Source of the DNA: Nereida ignava | Lineage (GTDB): Bacteria; Pseudomonadota; Alphaproteobacteria; Rhodobacterales; Rhodobacteraceae | Assembly: GCF_001049735.1 (NCBI RefSeq) | Contig: NZ_CVPC01000011.1 | Span: forward strand, 315-64,314 | DNA length: 64,000 nucleotides | Reading direction: 5' to 3' | In this document: positions 6,464-16,876 of the stretch, one piece after another | Layout: each line of letters begins with the position of its first letter | How positions within the stretch are numbered: position 1 is the stretch's first letter | Program-made: the position numbers and the translations under genes | Notes under the pieces: model-generated | The model's database searches: none | What the model saw: only the letters and a program-made list of their open reading frames with translations | Told to the model about the DNA's origin: nothing

Positions 6464-7657
6464 ATGCTGTCTGGACGTCATATTCTGTTGATCATCGGTG
6501 GTGGGATTGCCGCTTATAAATCGCTTGAGTTGATCCGGCGTTACCAAGATGCGGGTGCGCAGGTCACGCCTATTTTGACACGCGCAGGCAGCGAATTTGT
6601 GACGCCTCTAAGCGTGTCAGCGCTTGCAGGGCGCAAAGTGCACCAAGACTTGTTTGATCTGACGGCGGAAGCCGAGATGGGTCACATTGAGTTGTCACGA
6701 GCGGCGGATTTGGTGGTGGTTGCACCGGCGACAGCTGATTTGATGGGCAAGATGGCGGCGGGATTGGCCAATGATTTGGCCTCGACTTTGTTGATGGCTA
6801 CGGACAAGCCTGTGCTCCTTGCCCCTGCAATGAACGTAAAAATGTGGGATCATCCCGCGACGCAGCGCAATTTGGCGACGTTGAAAACTGACGGTATTTT
6901 GTTTGTAGGGCCCGAAGAGGGTGGCATGGCATGTGGCGAATTTGGCGCGGGCCGCATGGCAGAGGTGCCGCAGATCATTGAGGCTACGGCCAGCGCGCTT
7001 GCATCTGGACCAATGTCGGGAAAACACGTCATTGTCACGTCGGGTCCGACCCACGAGCCGATTGATCCTGTCCGCTATATTGCCAACCGTTCAAGCGGTG
7101 CACAGGGCACAGCGATTGCGCGCGCCTTGGCTGCCCTTGGCGCGGATGTGACATTTATCACGGGGCCCGCCGATGTACCGGCACCTGAAGGTGTCCGTGT
7201 GGTTGCGGTCACAACTGCACGCGAAATGGCCGATGCGGTGGATGCAGCGTTGCCAGCACAGGCAGCGGTGTTTGCCGCAGCCGTCGCGGATTGGCGGGTC
7301 ACTTCCGCGAGCGACAGGAAAATTAAGAAAACTGCTGGTGGTCTTCCCGTATTGGAGTTTGCAGAGAACACAGACATTCTGGCACGTGTTTCACAGATGA
7401 CTGAGGGGCGGCCAGCTCTTGTTGTGGGGTTCGCGGCGGAAACAGATGATGTGATTGCCAATGCAACGGCAAAACGGGCGCGCAAAATGTGCGACTGGAT
7501 CGTCGCCAATGATGTGTCACCTGAAACGGGCATCATGGGGGGCGGTGAAAACGCTGTGACCATAATTTCTGAGAATGGTGCAGATAGCTGGCCGCGGATG
7601 GATAAGACGCAAGTCGCACAGCGTCTCGCCCAGCTAATGAGTGATGCTTTGGCTTAA
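6464..7657 (+). CDS. coaBC: Bifunctional phosphopantothenoylcysteine decarboxylase / phosphopantothenate-cysteine ligase
   Basis: A 397-residue coenzyme A biosynthesis enzyme. The N-terminal flavoprotein half (CoaC, about 1-185) shows IIGGGIAAYKSLELIRR, the HIELS segment with the active-site His, and PAMNVKMWDHPATQ; the C-terminal half (CoaB) begins near VIVTSGPTHEPIDPVRYIAN and contains AAVADWR and the KIKK lysines. The ATG at 6464 is chosen because GGGAGG lies just upstream and the protein then begins MLSGRHILLI, the usual family start. Single gene, convergent with the ghrA-like gene. Confidence 0.95.
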   Translation: MLSGRHILLIIGGGIAAYKSLELIRRYQDAGAQVTPILTRAGSEFVTPLSVSALAGRKVHQDLFDLTAEAEMGHIELSRAADLVVVAPATADLMGKMAAGLANDLASTLLMATDKPVLLAPAMNVKMWDHPATQRNLATLKTDGILFVGPEEGGMACGEFGAGRMAEVPQIIEATASALASGPMSGKHVIVTSGPTHEPIDPVRYIANRSSGAQGTAIARALAALGADVTFITGPADVPAPEGVRVVAVTTAREMADAVDAALPAQAAVFAAAVADWRVTSASDRKIKKTAGGLPVLEFAENTDILARVSQMTEGRPALVVGFAAETDDVIANATAKRARKMCDWIVANDVSPETGIMGGGENAVTIISENGADSWPRMDKTQVAQRLAQLMSDALA

Positions 7658-7703
7658 CACCGTGCCGTTTGGATACTTTTGAACAAGAGAAAAGCGGGCT
7701 TCG

Positions 7704-8630
7704 TTAGTACCCTGCTGTTCTGTCCACAAGGCCGATAGGCGTTTCGCCATTTTCGATACGAACAATATTGCGTGCGATCGCATCCGCAGCCGTGGCCGCG
7801 CGTGTGACGCTGGCAATATGGGGCGTGACAGTCACTTGGCGGTGCGCCCAATATGGGTGATCCGTTGGCAATGGTTCTGTGTTGAACACATCAAGGGTCG
7901 CATGCGCGATATTTTTGTCCAGTGCAGCAAGCAGCGCTTCGTCATCGATCAAGGGCCCGCGGCCGGGGTTCAGCAGGAAAGCACCGTCCGGCAGCAGAGC
8001 TAGTTTTTCTGCGTCCAGCAGATTGTTCGTTTCATCTGTGAGCGGCAGGAGCAGGACAAGAATATCAGCGGTGCGAAGTGCTTGATCCAGGCCCGCGTCA
8101 CCTGAAAGACAATTTATACCATCGATGGTTTTTTGTGTACGGCTCCAACCGGTGACGGGAAACCCAATTGATCGTAAAGCTTGGGCACAGGCCGTTCCCA
8201 AGGCCCCCATGCCAAGGACCGTGACGCGGCGTGTCTCAGCCAAGGTCGGCCAACTTGTGTTGCGCCATGTCCCGTCTTGGCCGTGAATATGAGCATCCAT
8301 TCCTACGTGATAACGCAGGCTATGGGCGCTGACCCATTCGACCATGCCTTGGGTTAGACCGTGGTCAATCATCCGCACCAGCGGTTGGGTCAGAGTTGCA
8401 TTGCCAACAATCGTTTCGACACCGGCCCAAAGGTTCAGGACGGCCTTAGTTTTGGTGTAGGGCGTGAAGTCACTTAATGGTCCATTGGGTGCGAAAACGA
8501 TGTAGTCTGCGTCATGGGTGTCAAGATCACGGGTGATTGACGCATTAATTTCGGCGCGTTTGAAGGCCGCAGGTAGGGTGGTTTGATAGTGGCTCCAATG
8601 GTCGTCAGTACCTGCAAAGATGATCTTCAT
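7704..8630 (-). CDS. D-2-hydroxyacid dehydrogenase, glyoxylate/hydroxypyruvate reductase A-like
   Basis: A 308-residue NAD(P)-dependent enzyme. The nucleotide-binding domain (about 100-275) has VLGMGALGTACAQAL; the catalytic Arg lies in NPGRGPLID, the Glu in FNTEPLP, and the His in VTPHIASVT. The short N-domain and the NLWAGVETIVGN segment resemble GhrA, which reduces glyoxylate and hydroxypyruvate. It begins one base before the rodA stop region (ATG 8630-8628, rodA stop 8633-8631), so it is the last gene of the cell-shape operon transcript, although its metabolic role is unrelated. Confidence 0.88.
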   Translation of the reverse strand: MKIIFAGTDDHWSHYQTTLPAAFKRAEINASITRDLDTHDADYIVFAPNGPLSDFTPYTKTKAVLNLWAGVETIVGNATLTQPLVRMIDHGLTQGMVEWVSAHSLRYHVGMDAHIHGQDGTWRNTSWPTLAETRRVTVLGMGALGTACAQALRSIGFPVTGWSRTQKTIDGINCLSGDAGLDQALRTADILVLLLPLTDETNNLLDAEKLALLPDGAFLLNPGRGPLIDDEALLAALDKNIAHATLDVFNTEPLPTDHPYWAHRQVTVTPHIASVTRAATAADAIARNIVRIENGETPIGLVDRTAGY

Positions 8631-9770
8631 TTATCGTGCCCTGTGTACGTGTGCGGATTGCACAATTCCGAATGCGACGAGCAGCACTAACATGGCTGAT
8701 CCGCCGTAGCTTACCAACGGTAACGGGACACCGACCACTGGTGCAAGCCCCATCACCATCGCCATGTTGACGGCGAAAAACAAAAAGAACGTACCGGCAA
8801 TTCCAAGGCTGACCAATTGTGCAAAACGGTCTTTTGTTTTGGCCGCTGAGATCACACAAAAAATAACAATCAGCCCGTAGAGCAATAGCAATGAAAACGC
8901 GCCTACAAAGCCGAATTCTTCGGCCAGCGTGGTGAAAATAAAGTCTGTGTGTTTCTCGGGCAAAAAGTTAAGCCGCGATTGGGTACCTTGCATAAAGCCC
9001 CGTCCGGTCCAGCCGCCAGACCCGAGAGCAATCTTGGACTGGGTGATGTGGTATCCGGTGCCAAGTGGGTTGGATGAAGGGTCAAGAAAGGTATCGATGC
9101 GGTCATATTGGTAGTTTTTCAAAAGCTGCCAATCGGTGCCGCGTGATTGGAAAACAGCAAATACGACCCCAACTGCGCTGCTGATCACAGCTGCAAAATA
9201 TCCCCAGTGCACACCGGCGAACCACATCATCATACCGCCGCCCATGATCAACAAAAGCGATGTTCCGAGGTCTGGTTGTCGCAACACCAAAAAGACCGGT
9301 AGCATGATGAAAAAGAGGGGTACGACAATCCAAAATGGCCGCGAGGTTTTCTCGCGGGGTAGCCAGTCATAGTAGGCGGCAAGCAACATCACGAGGGTGA
9401 TTTTGGCCAGTTCCGAGGGTTGCAGCCGCATAAAGCCAAGGTCGATCCAGCGTTGTGACCCACCACCGACGTCGCCCAAAAACTCAACGATCAAGAGCAA
9501 CACTAGCGTTCCCACAAATGCCAATCCTGCGGTATTGCGCCAAAACCAAATGGGAACCATGGCGACAATGAACATCAAGGTCATGCCCAAGGCGAAGCGC
9601 TGAACTTGGGCCATTGCCCAAGGTGTCCACGACCCACCAGCCACCGAATAAAGCATCAAGAAGCCGATGCTCGCGACGGCTGTGATCATCAGAACCAAAG
9701 GCCAGTTCAGATACAGCAATTTGCGCGGACCTGTGGGGATTTGGCGCACAGAGTATTCAAGATAGCTCAT
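8631..9770 (-). CDS. rodA: Rod-shape SEDS peptidoglycan polymerase RodA
   Basis: A 379-residue inner-membrane protein with about ten hydrophobic segments. It polymerises glycan strands from lipid II in the elongasome with PBP2. Family marks include LQPSELAKITLVMLLA, LRQPDLGTSLLLIMGG, the large periplasmic loop with the catalytic-site region, FLPEKHTDFIFTTLAEEFGF and PLPLVSYGGSAM. Its ATG overlaps the mrdA stop by four bases (9767-9770). Confidence 0.95.
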   Translation of the reverse strand: MSYLEYSVRQIPTGPRKLLYLNWPLVLMITAVASIGFLMLYSVAGGSWTPWAMAQVQRFALGMTLMFIVAMVPIWFWRNTAGLAFVGTLVLLLIVEFLGDVGGGSQRWIDLGFMRLQPSELAKITLVMLLAAYYDWLPREKTSRPFWIVVPLFFIMLPVFLVLRQPDLGTSLLLIMGGGMMMWFAGVHWGYFAAVISSAVGVVFAVFQSRGTDWQLLKNYQYDRIDTFLDPSSNPLGTGYHITQSKIALGSGGWTGRGFMQGTQSRLNFLPEKHTDFIFTTLAEEFGFVGAFSLLLLYGLIVIFCVISAAKTKDRFAQLVSLGIAGTFFLFFAVNMAMVMGLAPVVGVPLPLVSYGGSAMLVLLVAFGIVQSAHVHRAR

Positions 9771-11716
9771 GCTTTTGTCCCCTGATTGCGGTCACTATCA
9801 AGGCTGCGCAAAAGCGCCTCCATCTGACGGAACGTGTTGCGCACATCAGCGCGGGCGGCATTGGGGTAGGCGCTGAGCGGCGGTGTGTCTCCGTAAAGCG
9901 CACGCAGAGTTATATCGCGGCCAATTGGTGCGGCTGCAGTTGACCCACCACCGCCGTGTTCCACGATCACGCTGACAGCGATCCGAGGGTTATCAAAAGG
10001 CGCATAATTGACCCAAAGCGCGTGGTCACGCCGCTCCCATGGCAAGTCTTGGTTGCGCGTGACGCCCCGTGCACGTTCCGCCGCAGTGATCCGCCGGACC
10101 TGACTGGTACCGGTTTTTCCAGCCATTTTGAACGCAGCATTTACGGTTCTTGAGCGGTATCCGGTCCCACGGCGCTCGTTTGAAACAGCATACATGGACC
10201 GGCGAATTGTATCGAGGGTACTGCCCGTGATGCCAAGGTCCTGACCGCCCGAGATATCTGTCTCAACGCCGTCACGGGATTTGATCAAGCGTGGCTCAAC
10301 GCTTTTTCCTGTTGCGAGGCGCGCTGTCATAACCGCCAGTTGCAGCGGGGAAGACAAGACATACCCTTGCCCGATTGAGGCGTTGACCGTGTCGCCGATG
10401 CGCCAATCTTGATCGCGCACTTCACGCTTCCACGCTTTGTCAGGCGCCAGTCCGCTGGCCACCGCAGACATCGGGATATCATGACGGACACCAACCCCAA
10501 GTTTGCGCGCCATCTCGGCGATATTGTCGATGCCCACCCGAAGAGCCAAATCGTAGTAGTAGACGTCACAGCTTTCGGTGATTGATTTGAACAAATCCAC
10601 ATTGCCGTGGCCCGCGCGCTTCCAGCAATGAAACCGTGTATCCGCGACTTCTTTATGCCCGACGCAGCGCACAGTTTCATTGGCATCCACAAGCCCCGCT
10701 TCAAAAGCGGCAAGCGCAGTGATCATTTTGAACGTGGACCCTGGTGGGTAAATGTCTTGCACTGCTTTCGATCTGAACGGGCGGTAGGGATCATTCAGCA
10801 GGGCATTGTAGTCGGTGGTGGAAATCCCGCGAACAAACAAGTTGGGGTCAAACGTGGGCGCAGAGCCAATTGCTAACAAATCGCCGGTCTGCACATCCAT
10901 AATGACTGCGGATGCGGCCTCCCCGGCGAGGCGCGCTTGCACCCAGTTTTGAAGCTCTGTGTCGATGGTCAGCTGTATGTCTTGTCCCGCAAGCGCTTCT
11001 TCGCGGTCCAGCTCACGGATCACACGGCCCACGGCGTTAACTTCGATGCGTTTGGTGCCGGCTTTACCGCGCAGCTCACGCTCTTCTTTTAACTCAACAC
11101 CCGTTTTGCCAATCTGAAAACGTGGGATCTGCAACAGCGGATCAGGGTCCTCAATGCGGTTAAGATCAAAGTCCGACACAGGACCAACGTAGCCAATCAC
11201 ATGGGCAAAATCGGCCCCCATAGGGTATGCGCGCGAAAGGCCCAAATCAGCGGTAACACCAGGCAAAGCAGGCGCGTTTGCGGACACCTCGGCCACATCA
11301 TCCCAGCTTAGCCGGTCCAGAATTGTCACCGGCACAAACGGAGAGCGGCGCTTTAGCTCGGCTTTGGTCTCATCAATTTTCTCGGGGCTGAGCGATACGA
11401 TCCGCGAAAGCCGATAGAGCACTTCGTCGATGTCGCCCGCATCTTCACGCACGATCGTGATGCGGTAGTTCGGCTCATTCACCGCGATCGGAAAGCCCGT
11501 GCGGTCGAATATCTGGCCGCGTGCGGGGGGCAGCAACCGAATATTGATGCGGTTTTCTTCGGCCAAAAGACGATATTGATCCGCCTGTTTGACCTGCAAC
11601 TCGCGCATTCTCAGTCCCAAAACGCCCATAACGGCCAGTTGCGCGCCACCCATGATGACGGCCCGCCGCGTGGTGAGACCGGTATTCTCGGAGGGATCTT
11701 TACGGGGTTTCTTCAT
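9767..11716 (-). CDS. mrdA: Penicillin-binding protein 2 (elongasome transpeptidase)
   Basis: A 649-residue class B PBP. A single N-terminal membrane anchor (about 17-38) is followed by the pedestal domain and the transpeptidase domain, with the active-site Ser in PPGSTFKMITA, the second motif in the middle region (SITESCDVYYYD) and KTGTSQV near 535. It cross-links new peptidoglycan together with RodA. The ATG at 11716 (MKKPRKDPSEN) overlaps the mreD stop by four bases, which decides this start over the longer reading frame. Confidence 0.95.
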   Translation of the reverse strand: MKKPRKDPSENTGLTTRRAVIMGGAQLAVMGVLGLRMRELQVKQADQYRLLAEENRINIRLLPPARGQIFDRTGFPIAVNEPNYRITIVREDAGDIDEVLYRLSRIVSLSPEKIDETKAELKRRSPFVPVTILDRLSWDDVAEVSANAPALPGVTADLGLSRAYPMGADFAHVIGYVGPVSDFDLNRIEDPDPLLQIPRFQIGKTGVELKEERELRGKAGTKRIEVNAVGRVIRELDREEALAGQDIQLTIDTELQNWVQARLAGEAASAVIMDVQTGDLLAIGSAPTFDPNLFVRGISTTDYNALLNDPYRPFRSKAVQDIYPPGSTFKMITALAAFEAGLVDANETVRCVGHKEVADTRFHCWKRAGHGNVDLFKSITESCDVYYYDLALRVGIDNIAEMARKLGVGVRHDIPMSAVASGLAPDKAWKREVRDQDWRIGDTVNASIGQGYVLSSPLQLAVMTARLATGKSVEPRLIKSRDGVETDISGGQDLGITGSTLDTIRRSMYAVSNERRGTGYRSRTVNAAFKMAGKTGTSQVRRITAAERARGVTRNQDLPWERRDHALWVNYAPFDNPRIAVSVIVEHGGGGSTAAAPIGRDITLRALYGDTPPLSAYPNAARADVRNTFRQMEALLRSLDSDRNQGTKA

Positions 11717-12252
11717 TGAGTCGCCCCCTCCATCCGCACATCGGAGGGTGATTGAAACCGCAGCTTCAGGGCAAAGTGGCAAAAAGCAGCAACGGCGGGG
11801 TAGGCCAGCAAAGTGATCACAAGTTGGGTCAGCGTAAGGCGGAGCGGATTGGTGTCGACCAAAGTGATGTTGAGCAGCACGCGCTCAAAAAGCACAGCGG
11901 CGGTTAGTGCCAGCGCAACATAAGCCCATTCAACGGTAAATGTGCCGGTGCTGATGTCTGCGGCACGACTGCGCAAAAACTCATTGGCGACCAGAAAAGC
12001 TGCCGCAAAAAGACCCGGTGGGCGTTGCAGGATCATGTCCGCGCTGAATGCGATCAAAGCGACCAAGATCGTTGGGGCATAACTTGGACGGCGCAGGGTC
12101 CACGCAAATATCAGACACGCGATTAAATCAGGCGCACCCCATGCCCGTGGCGCTGTGTTGATTGGCAAAAGGTTTAAAAACAGAATGACTGCGCACAACA
12201 GTAAAAGCAAAAACCGATAGCCCCATTTAGGATTGAGCGAGACATCAGCCAT
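11713..12252 (-). CDS. mreD: Rod-shape-determining protein MreD
   Basis: A 179-residue membrane protein with about five hydrophobic helices (FLLLLLCAVILFLNLLPI, LIACLIFAWTL, TILVALIAFSADMIL, and two more). It belongs to the Mre complex that positions peptidoglycan synthesis. The start ATG (MADVSLNPKWGYRF) overlaps the end of mreC by eight bases, in keeping with the tight packing of this operon; longer in-frame starts would overlap mreC further. Confidence 0.88.
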   Translation of the reverse strand: MADVSLNPKWGYRFLLLLLCAVILFLNLLPINTAPRAWGAPDLIACLIFAWTLRRPSYAPTILVALIAFSADMILQRPPGLFAAAFLVANEFLRSRAADISTGTFTVEWAYVALALTAAVLFERVLLNITLVDTNPLRLTLTQLVITLLAYPAVAAFCHFALKLRFQSPSDVRMEGATQ

Positions 12253-13159
12253 CTGTGGCCCCCGTTTGTGCATCTGCCTTTTCATCGCTCTGCTGCATTT
12301 TGGGGCCAGCCAACAGGGTACCTTGGTCCTCGATCAGTTCCCCGTCGTGGCTGCGCAAAACGCGTAGAAACTTCAGCCGTTCGTAATCTGCTGCAAGCCG
12401 CGCGCGTAAACGGCGATCGGGGCTTTGAGCAACTTGACCTACCAACAAACCGGCAGGGAAAACTTTGCCGTCGCCGCTTGTTACAACGCGATCACCAGGG
12501 CGCACCAGATCGCGATTTTCGATCAACTCAAGAGTTGGCGCCGCCTCATTATCGCCCATCAGAATGGCGCGCTGACCGGATGGCTGGATTGTCACGGGAA
12601 TGCGGCTGTTGGTATCTGTCAACAAAATCACCCGCGACGTGTTTTGGCCCACGCCGCTGATCCGCCCAACAAGGCCAATGCCGTCCATCGTGGCCCAGCC
12701 GTCCATAATGCCATCGCGTGCCCCAACGTTCAGCAGCACTGATTGGCGAAACGGCGAGCCGCTATCGGCGGTGACAACACCCGTCACATGGGTCAGCTTC
12801 GCATCAATACGGACTTTGTTCAGATCAAGGAGGCGCGCGTTTTCTTGCTCAAGCTGCAACGCGGCCTCACGCCACGCTTTCATCTGCTGCAATTCACGGC
12901 GCAGGTCTTGGTTTTGCTCATAGATACGGGTGTAGCTTTGAAAATCCCGCGCAATATTGATAAGCCCCGTCACCGGTGCCATGGCCCAATCCATTGACGG
13001 TACAAAACGGTCGATCATCGCGATGCGCAGCCGTTCAACACGCGGGCTATCGATGCGCCAGAGCAAGTACATCCCAAGCAACAACACCACCAAAATCCCC
13101 ACAAGCATACGCCGGAGGGGGCGGGAATAATCGTCAGCCGTGGTGCGGTCTCGTGCCAA
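12245..13159 (-). CDS. mreC: Rod-shape-determining protein MreC
   Basis: A 304-residue protein with one N-terminal transmembrane helix (about 17-36, LVGILVVLLLGMYLLWRI), a coiled-coil stretch (about 70-105, YEQNQDLRRELQQMKAWREAALQLEQEN) and the periplasmic MreC beta-domain (TGVVTADSGSPF, LLNVGARDGI, ILLTDTNSRIPV). The likely start is TTG at 13159 (reading ARDRTTADDYSRPLRR), preceded by a GGGGTGA-type site. MreC links the MreB filament to PBP2. The C-terminal ~30 residues are polar and poorly conserved. Confidence 0.93.
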   Translation of the reverse strand: MARDRTTADDYSRPLRRMLVGILVVLLLGMYLLWRIDSPRVERLRIAMIDRFVPSMDWAMAPVTGLINIARDFQSYTRIYEQNQDLRRELQQMKAWREAALQLEQENARLLDLNKVRIDAKLTHVTGVVTADSGSPFRQSVLLNVGARDGIMDGWATMDGIGLVGRISGVGQNTSRVILLTDTNSRIPVTIQPSGQRAILMGDNEAAPTLELIENRDLVRPGDRVVTSGDGKVFPAGLLVGQVAQSPDRRLRARLAADYERLKFLRVLRSHDGELIEDQGTLLAGPKMQQSDEKADAQTGATDG

Positions 13160-13184
13160 GGGTCACCCCTTTGGTGATGAAGAA

Positions 13185-14390
<1,206 letters not shown>

Positions 14391-14409
14391 CTAAGCAGGA
14401 AGCCGCCGC

Positions 14410-15972
14410 TTAGGATTGGTCTTTGTAGCTGACGCCCTTGGTGTCATAGCCCGGCTCGTCTTGGCCGCGTCGTGCAATCAAGCGGTTCAGTGCCATGATA
14501 TAGGCTTTTGCAGAGGCTACGACGGTGTCCGTGTCTGCGGATTGGCCCGTAGCGATCCGGCCTTCTTCTTCCATCCGGACCGAGACTGTCGCCTGTGCAT
14601 CAGTGCCTTCGGTCACCGCTTGGACTTGGTAAAGCTGCAAGCGCGCGCCGTGCGGGGACAGTTCTTTGACCGCGTTGAATGTTGCGTCAACTGGGCCGTC
14701 ACCGGTGGCTGTTATTTCTTTGTCGGTGCCTTCAACATTCAGGACCATCGTGGCCTCTTGCGGGCCGTCTGTGCCGCAAACAACCTTGAGCGAGACCAAT
14801 TCAAGCGCGTTATTTCCTGCAGTGGCGCTGGTTTGCATCAGCGCAATCAGGTCTTCATCGTAGATTTCTTTCTTGCGATCAGCGAGCGCCTTGAACCGTA
14901 CGAATACGTCCTTCAGCTCGTTATCGGCCAACTCAAATCCCAAATCAGCAAGTTTGGAGCGCAGAGCAGCGCGGCCAGAGTGTTTGCCCATGACTATGTT
15001 TGTCTCGGCCAAACCCACATCAGCGGGGCGCATGATTTCGAAAGTCTCGGCGTTTTTCAGCATGCCATCTTGGTGGATGCCAGACTCATGCGCAAACGCG
15101 TTTTTGCCAACGATTGCTTTGTTAGGCTGGACCATAAAGCCCGATACCGCGGAGACGCGGCGCGACAAGTTCATGATCTTGGTGCTGTCGATCCCTGTGG
15201 TGTAGGGCATGATATCGTTGCGGACTTTCATGGCCATCACAACTTCTTCGAGGGCCGTGTTGCCCGCGCGCTCGCCCAGACCGTTGATTGTACATTCGAT
15301 CTGACGCGCACCGCCTTCAACGGCTGCTAACGCGTTCGCGGTCGCCATGCCCAAATCATTATGGCAGTGGGTCGCAAAGATAACCTCGTCGGCGCCGGGC
15401 ACTGTGGCGATCAAGCGCGTAATCAAATCAGCACTTTCGCGTGGCGCGGTGTAGCCGACGGTATCGGGGATGTTGATTGTTGTGGCACCCGCCTTGATTG
15501 CGATCTCAACAACGCGGCACAGGTAATCCCACTCGGTACGTGTGGCATCCATCGGCGACCATTGTACGTTATCGGTGAGATTGCGCGCGTGTGTCACGGT
15601 ATCGTGGATACGCTCGGCCATTTCGTCTTTGGTCAGGTTTGGAATTGCCCTGTGCAAAGGTGAGGTGCCAATGAACGTGTGGATGCGCGGCTGTGCGGCG
15701 TGTTTCACGGCCTCATGGCAGCGGTCGATATCTTTGAAGTTGGCGCGTGCCAATCCGCAAATCACAGAGTTTTTGGAATTCTTGGCAATCTCGCTCACAG
15801 CGGCGAAATCACCCTCAGAAGCGATTGGAAAACCCGCCTCAATGATGTCGACGCCCATATCATCGAGCAAGCCTGCAATCTCGAGCTTTTCTTCATGGGT
15901 CATGGTCGCGCCAGGAGACTGTTCTCCGTCGCGCAAAGTTGTGTCAAAAATTACTACGCGGTCTTGTGCCAT
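14410..15972 (-). CDS. leuA: 2-isopropylmalate synthase
   Basis: A 520-residue enzyme that condenses acetyl-CoA with 2-ketoisovalerate, the first committed step of leucine synthesis. The catalytic barrel (about 1-270) has FDTTLRDGEQSPGATM, the metal-ligand region THCHNDLGMATAN and NGLGERAGN; FAHESGIHQDGMLKN lies in the linker, and the C-terminal ~130 residues form the leucine-sensing LeuA dimer domain. The start at 15972 has AGGACC upstream. Transcription appears to be controlled by the leader peptide and hairpin at 16004-16101. An inverted repeat CCTAAGC/GCTTAGG (14390-14414) spans the stop codon and might help termination. Confidence 0.96.
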   Translation of the reverse strand: MAQDRVVIFDTTLRDGEQSPGATMTHEEKLEIAGLLDDMGVDIIEAGFPIASEGDFAAVSEIAKNSKNSVICGLARANFKDIDRCHEAVKHAAQPRIHTFIGTSPLHRAIPNLTKDEMAERIHDTVTHARNLTDNVQWSPMDATRTEWDYLCRVVEIAIKAGATTINIPDTVGYTAPRESADLITRLIATVPGADEVIFATHCHNDLGMATANALAAVEGGARQIECTINGLGERAGNTALEEVVMAMKVRNDIMPYTTGIDSTKIMNLSRRVSAVSGFMVQPNKAIVGKNAFAHESGIHQDGMLKNAETFEIMRPADVGLAETNIVMGKHSGRAALRSKLADLGFELADNELKDVFVRFKALADRKKEIYDEDLIALMQTSATAGNNALELVSLKVVCGTDGPQEATMVLNVEGTDKEITATGDGPVDATFNAVKELSPHGARLQLYQVQAVTEGTDAQATVSVRMEEEGRIATGQSADTDTVVASAKAYIMALNRLIARRGQDEPGYDTKGVSYKDQS

Positions 15973-16003
15973 CGTCTTGGTCCTATTTGGTGTTTTGGAA
16001 AAG

Positions 16004-16040
16004 TGTCGGTGACGAACCCTGCTGAGCGGGCGCACCGACA
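16004..16040 (-). terminator. Attenuator hairpin in the leuA leader
   Basis: In the minus-strand transcript TGTCGGTG (16040-16033) pairs perfectly with CACCGACA (16011-16004), with CTTTTCC directly after. An alternative pairing joins CTGCTCTGAGCG (16056-16045, the end of the leader ORF) to CGCTCAGCAG (16028-16019) inside the loop; this would trap the first stem strand in a loop and act as antiterminator. A ribosome reaching the leader stop codon would cover 16056-16045 and favour termination; a stall at earlier Leu codons would favour read-through. Confidence 0.65.
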
Positions 16041-16047
16041 GGCACGC

Positions 16048-16101
16048 TCAGAGCAGGCTAAGACGTAGTAGGTCTAGAAGGATGTTCGATCGTGTCATCA
16101 T
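16048..16101 (-). CDS. leuL: leuA leader peptide (leucine attenuator)
   Basis: A 17-codon ORF, MMTRSNILLDLLRLSLL, in which seven of the last ten residues are leucine, three encoded by CTA, a codon little used in the neighbouring genes. It stops 8 bases before the attenuator stem and about 75 bases before the leuA ATG. Leucine-rich leader peptides before leuA are an established alphaproteobacterial attenuation design. The ribosome binding site is weak (GAAG). Confidence 0.7.
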   Translation of the reverse strand: MMTRSNILLDLLRLSLL

Positions 16102-16210
16102 GAACTTCGTTATAAACGGGGATGCGCGATTGTGAAGTGTGTTTTGGAAAATCATCAAAATTGTCAAAAAGGCGATGGGCAGATTTTGGATTGGCCCTAG
16201 GTGATGGCTC

Positions 16211-16876
16211 ATGAAAAAAGCATTGATCATTGGGGCGTCTGGCGGCATTGGCCGCGCGCTGACGAAACATTTTGAAGCGCAAGGCGTGCAGGTTACGGGA
16301 CTGTCGCGCAGTGCTGATGGTTTGGATTTGCGTGATGAGCCAAGTGTGGCCCGCGTTTTGGGTGCTCTTGAGGGGACGTTTGATACAATCATTGTGGCAA
16401 CAGGCGCGCTGAACATAGACGGCGCTGAGCCGGAAAAGCAGTTAGCGGCGATTGAGGCCTCGGCCATGGCAGATCAATTTGCGGTTAACGCCATCGGGCC
16501 CGCGCTGTGCTTGAAATACGCCAGTCACCTTCTGCCCAAAACCGGCCGGTCGGTCTTTGCGGTTCTTACCGCGCGGGTGGGCTCAATCGGTGATAACCGG
16601 ATGGGCGGCTGGTACAGCTACCGCGCGGCCAAAGCGGCGGCCAACCAGATTGTGCATACGGCGGCCATCGAAATTGCACGCAAACGCAAAGACGCAATCG
16701 TCGTGGCTTTGCATCCGGGCACCGTGGCCACGCCGTTTACTGCCAAATACGCGGGCCGGCACGCAACAGTACCACCAGCCGAGGCCGCATCAAACATAGC
16801 CGCTGTCCTGAATGCGCTTAGCCCGGCACAGACAGGCGAATTTTTCGATTGGGCCGGAGAAATAGTGCCATGGTAA
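16211..16876 (+). CDS. Short-chain dehydrogenase/reductase (CsgA-like)
   Basis: A 221-residue classical-fold SDR. The cofactor loop GASGGIGRAL is at about 8-17, and the catalytic Tyr and Lys are in YSYRAAKAAANQ; the expected Ser sits in TARVGSIGDNR. Substrate unknown. The stop overlaps the photolyase start by seven bases, so both are co-translated. The same SDR-photolyase pairing suggests a link with light or oxidative stress, which is inference. Confidence 0.85.
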   Translation: MKKALIIGASGGIGRALTKHFEAQGVQVTGLSRSADGLDLRDEPSVARVLGALEGTFDTIIVATGALNIDGAEPEKQLAAIEASAMADQFAVNAIGPALCLKYASHLLPKTGRSVFAVLTARVGSIGDNRMGGWYSYRAAKAAANQIVHTAAIEIARKRKDAIVVALHPGTVATPFTAKYAGRHATVPPAEAASNIAAVLNALSPAQTGEFFDWAGEIVPW

